NCBI GenBank assembly: GCA_024743315.1
Contig: JANSWU010000006.1
Coordinates: 1 to 64,000 of the forward strand
DNA length: 64,000 bases
DNA from: Hyphomonadaceae bacterium
GTDB lineage: Bacteria > Pseudomonadota > Alphaproteobacteria > Caulobacterales > Hyphomonadaceae
Reading direction: 5' to 3'
The translations under genes and the position numbers were made by a program. Position 1 is the first letter of the stretch. Every line of letters begins with the position of its first letter. Positions 43,605-52,767 of this stretch are shown here, piece after piece. The notes under the pieces are model-generated. The model ran no database searches. It saw only the letters and a list, made by a program, of their open reading frames with translations, and was not told where the DNA came from.

Positions 43605-44714
43605 ATGCGTATAATTCATTTTCCAGACACAGAGAAAACCCAGATCTCAGCGGGCGAAACGTTCTATGGGGTTCACTGGCAAGAAAATCGCGTGCTTCAT
43701 GCGGGTTTCCAAAACGCCGTATCGGCGATGCCGGCTCCCGCGACAGCCCTCCATCAAAACCGTCTTCCGCAGAGCCATGAGCCCAGTCTCAGACTGAGTG
43801 TCAGTGTGGTGATTTGCACGCGTGATCGACCAGAGCATCTGCAAAAATGTCTGCATAGCTTCGCAGAACAATCGCGTATGCCGGATGAAGTGATCGTGGT
43901 CGATAACGCCTCTGTTGATGCCCGAACGCGCGAGGTGACTTCAGCCGCCGGCATGACTTACATACGCGAAGACCGCCCTGGCTTGGATATCGCCAGAAAC
44001 ACAGGCGCTCAGGCGGCGAAATCTGATATTATTGTCTATACGGACGATGATACGGTTTTGCATCGGGACTGGCTTGAGAACATCGTGAACGCATTTCACG
44101 ACGAGGGCGTAGATGCTGTCACCGGTCTTGTGCTACCCCTTCGCCTCGATACGCTGGCCCAACAGATTTTCGAAGCCCATTGGAGCTTTGGACGTGGCTT
44201 TGAAATTATCGATTTCACACCACGAGAATTTGCCGCCTCGAAGGCTGCAGGATTTGAAGCCTGGAATGTCGGCGCAGGCGCAAATATGGCATTTCGCAAG
44301 CGTGTTTTCGAAAATTGCGGATACTTTGATGAATCACTCGATGTCGGAGCGTCGGGGTGCTCTGGCGATTCAGAATTCTGGTATCGAATCGTGGGAATGG
44401 GAGGGACTTGCCGATATGACCCTTCCTGCATCGTCTTTCATGATCATCGTGAAACCGAAGCTGGTCTGCAAAAACAATTGCGCGCATATATGTGCGGTCA
44501 TGTCACAGCGCTGCGCGTCCAAGCTCAGCGGTTCCCAAACCAGGGCAATCTGAAACGTCTCTACTGGCACTTGCCGGTCTGGTTTGCCGGACGGGTCTGG
44601 CATCGCATCAGATATGGACGAGTAACAGAGCGTTGGTTCCTGGCTGATGAAATTCGCGGCTATCTCAAAGGACTGATCTACCCGTTGGGTCCGAAGCGGA
44701 AGCGGATGCAATGA
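43605..44714 (+). CDS. Family 2 glycosyltransferase
   Basis: A 369-residue GT-A fold enzyme. The nucleotide-sugar core begins 'LRLSVSVVICTRDRPEHLQK' at about residue 65, with 'VIVVDNAS', 'GLDIARNTGAQAA' and the metal-binding 'YTDDDT'. The first ~60 residues lie outside the GT2 core and have no clear match. It is the first gene of a five-gene plus-strand operon and overlaps the next GT by four bases. It probably adds one sugar in the assembly of a surface polysaccharide exported by the ABC transporter downstream. Confidence 0.88.
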   Translation: MRIIHFPDTEKTQISAGETFYGVHWQENRVLHAGFQNAVSAMPAPATALHQNRLPQSHEPSLRLSVSVVICTRDRPEHLQKCLHSFAEQSRMPDEVIVVDNASVDARTREVTSAAGMTYIREDRPGLDIARNTGAQAAKSDIIVYTDDDTVLHRDWLENIVNAFHDEGVDAVTGLVLPLRLDTLAQQIFEAHWSFGRGFEIIDFTPREFAASKAAGFEAWNVGAGANMAFRKRVFENCGYFDESLDVGASGCSGDSEFWYRIVGMGGTCRYDPSCIVFHDHRETEAGLQKQLRAYMCGHVTALRVQAQRFPNQGNLKRLYWHLPVWFAGRVWHRIRYGRVTERWFLADEIRGYLKGLIYPLGPKRKRMQ

Positions 44715-45802
44715 CGATCAAAGAAGACCTCATCTCGGTAATCGTCCCAGCCTATAATGCTGAGCGTTTCATCGCCCGCACGCTGGAAAGTATCTTGCGA
44801 CAAACCCACCAGAACTTGGAGGTTTTGGTGGTGGATGACGGCTCGCGAGATGGCACCGCTGATATTGTCCGGGCCTATGCCAAAGCGGATCATCGGGTGT
44901 CGCTGATCCAACAACCGAATGGCGGCGTGGCGAGGGCGCGAAACACCGGAATTGCCAAAGCGAAAGCGGACCTCATCGCGCCCTGCGATGCCGATGATCT
45001 TTGGTCACCAGAAAAACTGGCGACACAGTTGGCGATCTTTCGTGCAGGCGGGGGGGACATGGGACTCGTCTACTCCTGGTCCGCCGTCATCGATGACGAC
45101 GATTTGGTCCAAAACTATGATTGCCATCCTTCTGAGGACGGTTGGGTGTTCGACCGGATGTGCAAAGGCAACCTGATTGGCAATGGCAGTGCCACCTTGA
45201 TGTCGAAACAAGCCGTCCTACAAGCGGGCGGATATGATCCCAGCCTGCGCGACCGAGGCGCCCAGGGTTGCGAAGATTTCAAGCTATATCTCTGGCTGTC
45301 CCATAAATACAAATTCGGGGTCATGCGCGACTATGGTGTTGGCTATCGCCACACCGATGGCAATATGTCGAGCGATATCAATCAAATGCTCCGCTCTTAT
45401 GACATCGTAATCGAAGAATTTGCAGAGCACTTCCCTGACAAACGCGAAGAACTTAAAAACGGGTACGCCGAATTGATCGATTGGTTTCGGCTCAAAGCCC
45501 TGACCAATGGGCGTTGGCTTTCCTTTCTCAACTTGCAAATCCGGCTGATGCGATATGATTGGCAGTTCGCAACCAAAAGTCTGCGATGGGGCGTGCTTCG
45601 CCCAATCATGTCGCAATTCAAATGGACGCTGGCGCGAATGGTCAGACGGCGCTCATTTGCGCCGGGAGAAATGATCCCGGGCAGTCATACATTCCTCGGT
45701 GAGCCGGGCGATCAGGCGCTGCATAGAATAGGCGTTTGGCCTGACCATGGCGTCGTATCACGCCCGCCATACATCACTTCACGCCTTGAGAAGAAAGCCT
45801 AG
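44711..45802 (+). CDS. Family 2 glycosyltransferase
   Basis: A 363-residue GT2 enzyme starting directly with 'LISVIVPAYNAERFIARTLE', then 'VLVVDDGSRDGT', 'PNGGVARARNTGIAKAKADL' and the DXD-like 'PCDADDLW'. The C-terminal ~120 residues are basic and partly hydrophobic, suggesting membrane association. It is translationally coupled to the previous GT (ATGA) and separated from the permease gene by six bases. Confidence 0.9.
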   Translation: MTIKEDLISVIVPAYNAERFIARTLESILRQTHQNLEVLVVDDGSRDGTADIVRAYAKADHRVSLIQQPNGGVARARNTGIAKAKADLIAPCDADDLWSPEKLATQLAIFRAGGGDMGLVYSWSAVIDDDDLVQNYDCHPSEDGWVFDRMCKGNLIGNGSATLMSKQAVLQAGGYDPSLRDRGAQGCEDFKLYLWLSHKYKFGVMRDYGVGYRHTDGNMSSDINQMLRSYDIVIEEFAEHFPDKREELKNGYAELIDWFRLKALTNGRWLSFLNLQIRLMRYDWQFATKSLRWGVLRPIMSQFKWTLARMVRRRSFAPGEMIPGSHTFLGEPGDQALHRIGVWPDHGVVSRPPYITSRLEKKA

Positions 45803-45808
45803 CTCAAC

Positions 45809-46615
45809 GTGTCGATCGCCTCCCTGCATACGTTTTGGACCAGACTCGCCACGGACCTTTCGTTGGCGTCGAAGCGAATGGCGTTTTGGCGCCATCTCGC
45901 GCACCAGGACATGACGTTGCAATATGCGCGTTCGGCCATTGGCCCGTTCTGGATCACTTTGACCATGGCGCTTCAACTGGTGGCCCTCACCTATCTGTTC
46001 ACGGGTCTGTTTGGAGCGCCCGTGGAGATTATCGCGCCGTGGGTGACGATCGGCGTCATCATCTGGACCCTGATGTCGGCCAGCCTAAGCGAATCTGCAT
46101 CGGTCCTGTCGTTCAACAAATCCTACTTGATGGAGGCTGAAACCTCGATCAGCGGGTTTGTCATGTCGATCGTGATCAAGAATGTGATGATCGCTGCGCA
46201 CCATTCGATCCTGATCGTCCTGCTTTTCATCTGGCTTGCTATTTCTCCATCATGGGCTTGGGCCTGGGTGCTTTTGTCCTTGCCGCTCATCATTGTTTTC
46301 ACGACAGGCTTGGGAATTGCGCTAGCCATCTTCGCAGCCCGGTTTCGAGATGTGAAACGGGTGACGGAAAGCTTTCTGATGATCGGTTTCTTTTTGACCC
46401 CGGTGCTTTGGCGCCCACAGGAGCTCGTCAAAAACGAGTTCGTAGCGACGTATAATCCGTTCACGCATCTGATCGCTATCGTCCGGCAACCGCTCTTGGG
46501 CCAAACCCCGGATGCATTGGCTTGGACGGTCTCAATCTATTCAACCGTAATCGTTTTGGCATTAGCGCTCTATTCGATTGCGCGCTATCGTACCAAAGTG
46601 CCCTTCTGGTTATAA
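45809..46615 (+). CDS. Polysaccharide ABC transporter permease (Wzm/KpsM type)
   Basis: A 268-residue ABC-2 permease with six hydrophobic segments. The amphipathic N-terminus 'HQDMTLQYARSAIGPFWIT' is the characteristic gate helix of Wzm/KpsM/TagG proteins. It starts with GTG at 45809, six bases after the upstream stop. It forms the membrane channel with the ATPase encoded two bases downstream and moves undecaprenyl-linked or lipid-linked polysaccharide across the inner membrane. Confidence 0.9.
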   Translation: MSIASLHTFWTRLATDLSLASKRMAFWRHLAHQDMTLQYARSAIGPFWITLTMALQLVALTYLFTGLFGAPVEIIAPWVTIGVIIWTLMSASLSESASVLSFNKSYLMEAETSISGFVMSIVIKNVMIAAHHSILIVLLFIWLAISPSWAWAWVLLSLPLIIVFTTGLGIALAIFAARFRDVKRVTESFLMIGFFLTPVLWRPQELVKNEFVATYNPFTHLIAIVRQPLLGQTPDALAWTVSIYSTVIVLALALYSIARYRTKVPFWL

Positions 46616-46617
46616 TC

Positions 46618-47364
46618 ATGGCATCGATCGAGCTCGACAATATCTGCCTTGATTACCGAATGTATGACATTCGAGAACGCTCACTGCGCGGCCTTGCTGC
46701 CAATACTCTGATCGGCGGCATCTATCGTGAAAGGGGCAAGATTACCCGGGCGATCGATCATATCTCCGTCTCTCTGAAAGATGGCGACCGCGTCGCACTC
46801 ATTGGCGCAAATGGTGCCGGGAAATCGACCCTCTTGCGCTTGCTCGCGGGCGTCTATGCTCCCTCTGATGGCACGCGAAGCGTATCCGGGAGCATTGGCA
46901 CACTTTTCGACATCTATCATGGCATGGACGATGATCTGACCGGCATGAAATTCATCATGAACCACGGTCTGTTTCGCGGCGCTTCCAAAGCTCAACTCGA
47001 CGAAATGATCCCGCATATTCGCGATTTTTCAGGGCTTGGTGACTATATTCATCAACCGTTGAGAGTGTATTCGGACGGGATGCGCGTCAGACTCGCTTTT
47101 TCTGTAGCAACGCAATTTGAACCTGAGATCTTGTTGCTCGATGAGATTTTCGGCGCCGGCGATCAATCCTTTTTCGACCGCGCCACGAACCGAGTGCTCG
47201 AAATCGCAGGCCAGTCGGGGATTACCGTGTTCTCAACCCATTGGCTGGAATTAGCCGAACGCTTTTGCAATCGCGCGATTTGGTTGGATAAAGGCGCGAT
47301 TGTCGAGGACGGTCCATTGCAGACCGTATTTGAAAAATATCGCTGTGTTCGGACGCAGTACTAA
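46618..47364 (+). CDS. Polysaccharide ABC transporter ATP-binding protein (Wzt/KpsT type, short form)
   Basis: A 248-residue ATPase with Walker A 'GANGAGKST', the Wzt/TagH-type signature 'YSDGMRVRLAFSVAT' and Walker B 'ILLLDEIFGAGD', then 'STHWLELAERFCNRAIWLDKG'. It ends soon after the nucleotide-binding domain and lacks the ~150-residue carbohydrate-binding domain of O-antigen Wzt proteins, so it resembles KpsT or the short-form exporters. ATG 46618 lies two bases after the permease stop; the track ORF start within that gene is not used. Confidence 0.9.
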   Translation: MASIELDNICLDYRMYDIRERSLRGLAANTLIGGIYRERGKITRAIDHISVSLKDGDRVALIGANGAGKSTLLRLLAGVYAPSDGTRSVSGSIGTLFDIYHGMDDDLTGMKFIMNHGLFRGASKAQLDEMIPHIRDFSGLGDYIHQPLRVYSDGMRVRLAFSVATQFEPEILLLDEIFGAGDQSFFDRATNRVLEIAGQSGITVFSTHWLELAERFCNRAIWLDKGAIVEDGPLQTVFEKYRCVRTQY

Positions 47365-47433
47365 TAGAACCATTGGAGAAATTTGGGTCAAATTCACCAC
47401 TAGAAATGATCATGTTTGAAGCCTGAAAAACAT

Positions 47434-48462
47434 ATGATGACAGACGCTCTTTCTTCCGGTTCGAATATACCAGACAGCGATATCGATATCTCGATTATCA
47501 TGGCTGCCTTTAATGCGGAGCGATATATTGAGCAGGCTGTGGCGTCGTGTTTGAACATGACCGGGCTGAGTTTTGAGGTCATCATTGTGGATGACGGTTC
47601 AAATCGTCCCCTCGCCCCTTTGATTGATCGTCTTACGCATGGGGATCCGCGCGTCACGGTGCTGAGTTGCCAACAAAATCACGGACCCGCGCACGCCAGG
47701 AACCTCGCTTTACAAATTGCCAAAGGTGAGTTCATCGCGATTGTTGATTCAGACGATTACGTTTCGCCAGACCGGATGCAGATATTGATCGCCTATGGGC
47801 GCCAGAACAATGCCGATATTATTGTCGATAATCCGATTGAGTTTTTCGACAGCCCAACGGGACGACAGGAACATGTGTTTCTCACTGGATTCGCATCCAC
47901 TCAGAATCGCACGATTAACTTGACCGAGTTCATGCGCAGCGGCGTCAAGTTCGGACACAAGCAGTGTTTCGGCTATCTCAAACCGGTAATTCGGCGTTCG
48001 ACGCTAGAAGCCGGAAGACACACCTATCGAACGTCATTGAGGATTTCAGAAGACTATTTCCTGATTGCGGACATGCTGCGGGCTGGCGCACGCATGCACT
48101 ATGTCGCTCAGTCTGGTTACTACTATCGCAAGCATGCAGGATCGCTCACGCACCGGGCGCAACCCGCTTTCATTAAACACATAGCGCTATCAGAAACTGA
48201 GTTTCGAAACAGCGGGCCCCCTCCTCTCACCTCAGAACAAAAGCGTTTTTCAAGAAGGCGCTCTCGCATTTACTTCCAAATGTACCGGTTCGAAAAGATT
48301 GCGTACGATGTCAAACACCGTCGCTATATCGATGCATTCTGGAGGGTCATAAAGCGTCCCCCGGACATCCCATTCCAGGTCTTTCGCGGGTTTTTTCTGG
48401 TATTCAAAAAAGCACTTAACAGCCTTCGCCGACCGGCTGATAAAGTCTTCGTGGCAGATTAA
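47434..48462 (+). CDS. Family 2 glycosyltransferase
   Basis: A 342-residue GT2 enzyme: 'DISIIMAAFNAERYIEQAV', 'VIIVDDGSNRPLAPL', 'NHGPAHARNLALQIAKGEF' and the metal site 'IVDSDDYVSPDRM'. The C-terminus is rich in Arg/Lys with 'FRGFFLVFKKALNSLRRP', a probable membrane-binding tail. The track ORF begins at a TTG; I chose the ATG at 47434. The gap to the ABC ATPase gene is 69 bases, larger than others in the operon, so it may have its own ribosome loading. It is convergent with the TPR-CHAT gene. Confidence 0.87.
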   Translation: MMTDALSSGSNIPDSDIDISIIMAAFNAERYIEQAVASCLNMTGLSFEVIIVDDGSNRPLAPLIDRLTHGDPRVTVLSCQQNHGPAHARNLALQIAKGEFIAIVDSDDYVSPDRMQILIAYGRQNNADIIVDNPIEFFDSPTGRQEHVFLTGFASTQNRTINLTEFMRSGVKFGHKQCFGYLKPVIRRSTLEAGRHTYRTSLRISEDYFLIADMLRAGARMHYVAQSGYYYRKHAGSLTHRAQPAFIKHIALSETEFRNSGPPPLTSEQKRFSRRRSRIYFQMYRFEKIAYDVKHRRYIDAFWRVIKRPPDIPFQVFRGFFLVFKKALNSLRRPADKVFVAD

Positions 48463-48624
48463 CTCGATCGTACAAGACCAGAGATCGACACGGCTGCCAA
48501 TCTGGACCCGCGAGTTGAGAGTCTTGCAGCACTTTCGCAATTGAACTTCGCGCGAATTTTGTGGCACGTGAGCCGGACCGCTGGCTGGCGCGGTTCTCGT
48601 TCGATCAGATGCCCAAACCCAGGG

Positions 48625-51600
48625 CTATTTCCAGTTCCCAATCAGGATAAACGGTGCCCAGTAATGCGGGTGAGCGTAGTCTTCGGACTCCAGCATGGCT
48701 TCTTGCGCTTTCTGCAGGGCCCCGGCCTTGTCCAACTCACCGGTCGCAAGCTGAGAATAAAATTCTGCCATGAAATCAGCCGTCGAGCCATCGTTGACGT
48801 CCCAAAGACTTGCTACAACAGCTTCCGCTCCGAGCCATTGAGCCAGGGTTCCCAGGCCCTCCACCTCAACGCCAGACCCAGAATCCATATTAAAACTCCC
48901 TTCCGTGGATAGGGCTGTTGAACACGCAGAAAGCGTCAGCAGCTCGACGCCATCAAAAGACAGCGTCTCGTACATTTCAGCCAACGTAAATTGGCTTCCA
49001 TCTCCAAGCAGTAGGAAAGATTCTGAGTCATTTCCTGGTCGCAAAGAAAAGTGACTTGCGATGTGAATGATCGGTCGCTGTTCTTCCAACTCGGCAATCA
49101 GTGCCTCTTTAGTGAATTTTGAATCGAGAAAAGAAGGCCCTGAGAAGACGCCGGGTTCAGCTTCGTCGCCTAAGATCGATGACAGCTCTCGCGCGACATT
49201 CGGAAGGGCCTTGAATGGCGGGTGCTCCATTGCAACGCCAAACCCGGTTGCTTCACCCAGTGAATCTGACCGCTCAAACTGTGTTCTCGCTGCAGGTGTG
49301 AACATGGCCAGCCGATAACGCTTCGCCAGATAGTCTTCACCGTCATACAATGCCGCGAAGGGCACATACCTCAGTGCACCCTGCAAATTGAGCATGAGCG
49401 TTTCAGTCCCAGCATCTACGAGATCTTGCTCGATTGGCTTGATGATCAATTCGTACAGAGCTTCAAGTTTAGCGTTGGCATCCGGGTCTAGCTCCAAGCT
49501 TCTCGGATCGGGCTGGACTGCACTCCTTGCCACAAAAACGGATCGAAAAAGGTCACTCCGGGAAACGGGTGTCTCCACGTGTTTGAATGCACCGGGCGTG
49601 ATTAGAAACGCATGAAGGCTGTCTTCGAACGCGACAAGTTGAAGTGTGGCAACTGTATCTCCAATTTGCTCGATCTCTCGCCTCAAACGCAGATGCGCCC
49701 GCGCCTCAATGCGCCGAGCTTCGTCTTGAATTACCTCGTTGGGGATATCTCGTACCGACGCGAGCCAATTGTTCACGAGACGCCGATACTCTGCCCGTGC
49801 TTCTGAAACACTCGATTTGAGATCACTTAATTGAGTTTGCTCAAGATCCGTTAGCGTCTCGCCGGCGTCTTGTTTTGACTGAAGCGCCGCCAACTCAGAT
49901 GCAATCCTGTTTGGACGAGACGCCCAGGATTCTAATTGCGTTTTCCATTCTGTCTCTCGCTCGGTTAATTCCGATCGGCTGTCTCTCGGGTCCGCCTCAG
50001 TCGTCGTCCGGCGTTGCACAAATTCATAGAATTCGCGTTCTTTGAGCATCCGTCCGATTTGATCGGCCTCTGCAAACCGGCCTTCGTCAATCAACCATTC
50101 TTGAAGCGTTTCGTAAAAATAGGCTCTGCTTCCGAGAAACGCAGCCTGTGTATCTTCCTCCAATCCCGACATGTTGGCGCGGGTCGCTTGCAGAATATCG
50201 ATAGCTTGCTTTTGAAAGAAGATCGCGGCGGGTCGCGCGGCAGGATCTCGAGAGAGCAGATAAGCGTAATTCCACAAATAAGTCGCTCTATTGATATGGT
50301 TCTTGCCAAGAACGCTTTCACTGGAAACGACAACGCGCAGGTACATCTCCCCAGCTTTGTCTAGCTGCCCCATATACTGATAGAGCGTCGCCAAATTATT
50401 GTATGACGTGATGGTTTTGGGGTGCCCCTCGCCCAAAGTATTCTCAAAGCTATTCTTAGCCTTGAGATAAAACATTTCGGATTCAGGGTAATCACGCTTT
50501 AGCTGATAAAGCCTCGCTATGTTGAGAATAACGGTCAGCGTTCGGGGATGATCAGCTCCCATTTCGCGTTCAAAAACATCGAGGGCCTCTGCATACAAAG
50601 TTTCTGCCCGGTCATAATCTTCAAGATATTGGAATGACATTGCCAAGCTATTGGTAGACTCTGCTAGTTCGGGATGATCATCGCGTAATAGTTCCAATAG
50701 ACGATTTCGCGTCTCATTCAGCGACTGATTGGCTTTGTTGTATAGCCCTTGAGAAATGTACAGGCTTGCCAATCCGAGTTCAGAATACTGTGTGTACGGA
50801 TGATTGGTTCCGTAAATGACCGTCTGAGCTTCCAAGGTCTCGCGATACATGGCCTCGGCTTCGCCATAAGCCCCTAGATATCCGTTCAGCCCTGCCAACC
50901 CGACGAGCGTTGATATCGTTTCAGGATGGTCTTCCCCAAGCACCTTCTTTTGGCCAATTAAGGCACGCTGATATGTCTCTTTGGCTGATTGCAAGTCGTA
51001 CATTGAAAAGAACATTCCAGCCAGACCATTCAAAGTGATCAGCGTATGAGGATGCTCTTCTCCCAAGGTCTGCTCTCGCACCAAAAGCGTTCGTTCGAAA
51101 ATTGGCTCAGCTTCGGATTCGCGCCCCAACAGCACGAGCAATCCCGCCAAGGCGTTGGCTGTCGTGAGTGTGTCTGGATGTTTATGACCGAGTGTGGCTT
51201 CTTGCGCGTCGAGAACATTCCGGAAAAGCGGTTCTGTTGCAGCATACCTCCCCTCCGCGACACGCAAGCTTCCGAGACCAAATCTTGAGACAAGGGTATG
51301 TGGATGTCCTTCACCCAAGACTCTTCGTTGAGCTGAGATCGCCCGCTCATAGTGCAACTCCGCCTGGTCATATCGAGCCTTGGTGGTGTGAAGTCCCGCG
51401 AAACCTATTTCAGAACTCAGCGTGTCAGGGTGATCCTGCCCGAGCTTGGTTTGTTGCGCGGTTAGAGTTTCGAGATAAAGCGGTTCGGCTAGACCAAACG
51501 CACCTTGCGCCATGTACAAACCCGCGCGCCCGGCTTTTGCGATGAGCGTTTGTGGATGATCGTCTCCGAGCAATCGAATCTGGGCCGCTAGCACATCATC

Positions 51601-52665
51601 ATAAATCGTCTCAGCCTGAGCGTATTTGCCTCTCAACTGCGAGATCGCCGCATAACCATTTAGCGCACTCAGGCGATCCGGGTGCTCTGGTCCCAGAACT
51701 CGTTCCTGCGCTTCGTGTACCACTTCGAATAACGGCTCCGATTCCGCATAACGCCCCTGGCTGGTGAACAAATATGCCAATGCGACAGAAGCGGACAGAC
51801 TCTCAGGATGATCTTCACCCAAGCGCTGAGCCAGAGCATTCGAGGCGCGCAAGTGTAATGGTTCAGCGTCACGATATTGCCCCTTGGCAAGCAGAGTGTC
51901 TGCCAAGTTTGTGGTTGAGATCAGCGTTTCCGGGTGCTCTGGTCCGAGTATGTTTTCCCGAAGGGTCAGCGCGCGTCGGCCCGAAATTTCGGCGTCATCG
52001 TAGCGACCCTGCGCGCGTTGAAGTGCCGATAAGCCATTTAATGCGGTGAGCGTTTCAGGGCTTTCAGGCCCGACGGCCTCCTCGAGGCCACTCATCGCCT
52101 CCAGATAAGCAGCTTCCGCTTCTTCATAACGCCCCTCGAAATGACGCAGTTCCGCCAACTCCGCGAGGGTCGACAGCCTTTTTGGATGCTGAGATGAATA
52201 GACTTCTTCTTGCCTGTTCAACACCTCCCGAAACAGCAAATCCGCGTCGTCGTACCGACCTTGCTTTTTATAAACAACAGCCAAACCAGCAAGCGCACTC
52301 AAATGGTCTGAATGTCCCTCTGGACGAACGCGCTGTGAGGCTTCGATCGCCTCCAGATACAGGCGTTCTGCGCCCTGATAATTCCCAGCAAGTTGGGTGG
52401 TTTTAGCGAGCAAAACCGTACTGCTGACTAATCTCGGATCGTCTGCACTGAATGCTGAGCTGGCAAGGGCGCGTGTCGCCTCGGCAAGATCACGCGCTTC
52501 GAGATAATCACCCGCTCGATATTTTGAAACTATCTCTTCCTTGAGATCGCTCCACTCTGTTTGAATATCGATTTGTGGGGGATCGGTAGGCGTGGTTTCG
52601 CAAGCGGCGGCAAATAGGACTGCGCCGCTCAGCACAAAAACAGTCAGAATACTTGGAATGCGCAA
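48625..52665 (-). CDS. TPR-CHAT lipoprotein (caspase-like clan CD protease domain)
   Basis: A 1,346-residue protein starting at TTG 52665 behind AGAGGGACAAGGCG. The N-terminus is a lipoprotein signal ('FVLSGAVLFAAAC'). Residues ~90-850 hold about 17 kinesin-light-chain-like tetratricopeptide repeats of ~42 residues, each with a His-Pro turn ('EHPETL', 'DHPDTL') and 'QGRYDDAE'-type helices. A charged coiled-coil-like linker (~950-1040) leads to a C-terminal CHAT domain with the His of 'IIHIASHF' and the Cys of 'TLSACSTAL', then 'VVASLWDVND' and 'HPHYWAPFILIG'. CHAT domains are separase/caspase-type cysteine peptidases; the dyad looks intact. The lipobox -3 position is Ala rather than Leu, so lipidation is probable, not certain. 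It is the last gene of a four-gene minus-strand cluster with a subtilisin-like lipoprotein gene 102 bases upstream. Confidence 0.92.
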   Translation of the reverse strand: MRIPSILTVFVLSGAVLFAAACETTPTDPPQIDIQTEWSDLKEEIVSKYRAGDYLEARDLAEATRALASSAFSADDPRLVSSTVLLAKTTQLAGNYQGAERLYLEAIEASQRVRPEGHSDHLSALAGLAVVYKKQGRYDDADLLFREVLNRQEEVYSSQHPKRLSTLAELAELRHFEGRYEEAEAAYLEAMSGLEEAVGPESPETLTALNGLSALQRAQGRYDDAEISGRRALTLRENILGPEHPETLISTTNLADTLLAKGQYRDAEPLHLRASNALAQRLGEDHPESLSASVALAYLFTSQGRYAESEPLFEVVHEAQERVLGPEHPDRLSALNGYAAISQLRGKYAQAETIYDDVLAAQIRLLGDDHPQTLIAKAGRAGLYMAQGAFGLAEPLYLETLTAQQTKLGQDHPDTLSSEIGFAGLHTTKARYDQAELHYERAISAQRRVLGEGHPHTLVSRFGLGSLRVAEGRYAATEPLFRNVLDAQEATLGHKHPDTLTTANALAGLLVLLGRESEAEPIFERTLLVREQTLGEEHPHTLITLNGLAGMFFSMYDLQSAKETYQRALIGQKKVLGEDHPETISTLVGLAGLNGYLGAYGEAEAMYRETLEAQTVIYGTNHPYTQYSELGLASLYISQGLYNKANQSLNETRNRLLELLRDDHPELAESTNSLAMSFQYLEDYDRAETLYAEALDVFEREMGADHPRTLTVILNIARLYQLKRDYPESEMFYLKAKNSFENTLGEGHPKTITSYNNLATLYQYMGQLDKAGEMYLRVVVSSESVLGKNHINRATYLWNYAYLLSRDPAARPAAIFFQKQAIDILQATRANMSGLEEDTQAAFLGSRAYFYETLQEWLIDEGRFAEADQIGRMLKEREFYEFVQRRTTTEADPRDSRSELTERETEWKTQLESWASRPNRIASELAALQSKQDAGETLTDLEQTQLSDLKSSVSEARAEYRRLVNNWLASVRDIPNEVIQDEARRIEARAHLRLRREIEQIGDTVATLQLVAFEDSLHAFLITPGAFKHVETPVSRSDLFRSVFVARSAVQPDPRSLELDPDANAKLEALYELIIKPIEQDLVDAGTETLMLNLQGALRYVPFAALYDGEDYLAKRYRLAMFTPAARTQFERSDSLGEATGFGVAMEHPPFKALPNVARELSSILGDEAEPGVFSGPSFLDSKFTKEALIAELEEQRPIIHIASHFSLRPGNDSESFLLLGDGSQFTLAEMYETLSFDGVELLTLSACSTALSTEGSFNMDSGSGVEVEGLGTLAQWLGAEAVVASLWDVNDGSTADFMAEFYSQLATGELDKAGALQKAQEAMLESEDYAHPHYWAPFILIGNWK

Positions 52666-52767
52666 CGCCTTGTCCCTCTTTCCCCGAGATCTTTTTTAAG
52701 AGCGCTTGGACGTCCGTCAATCGCGATCTGGGTCGAATTCCGAGAATGGTGTCTTTGTATCACGCCC

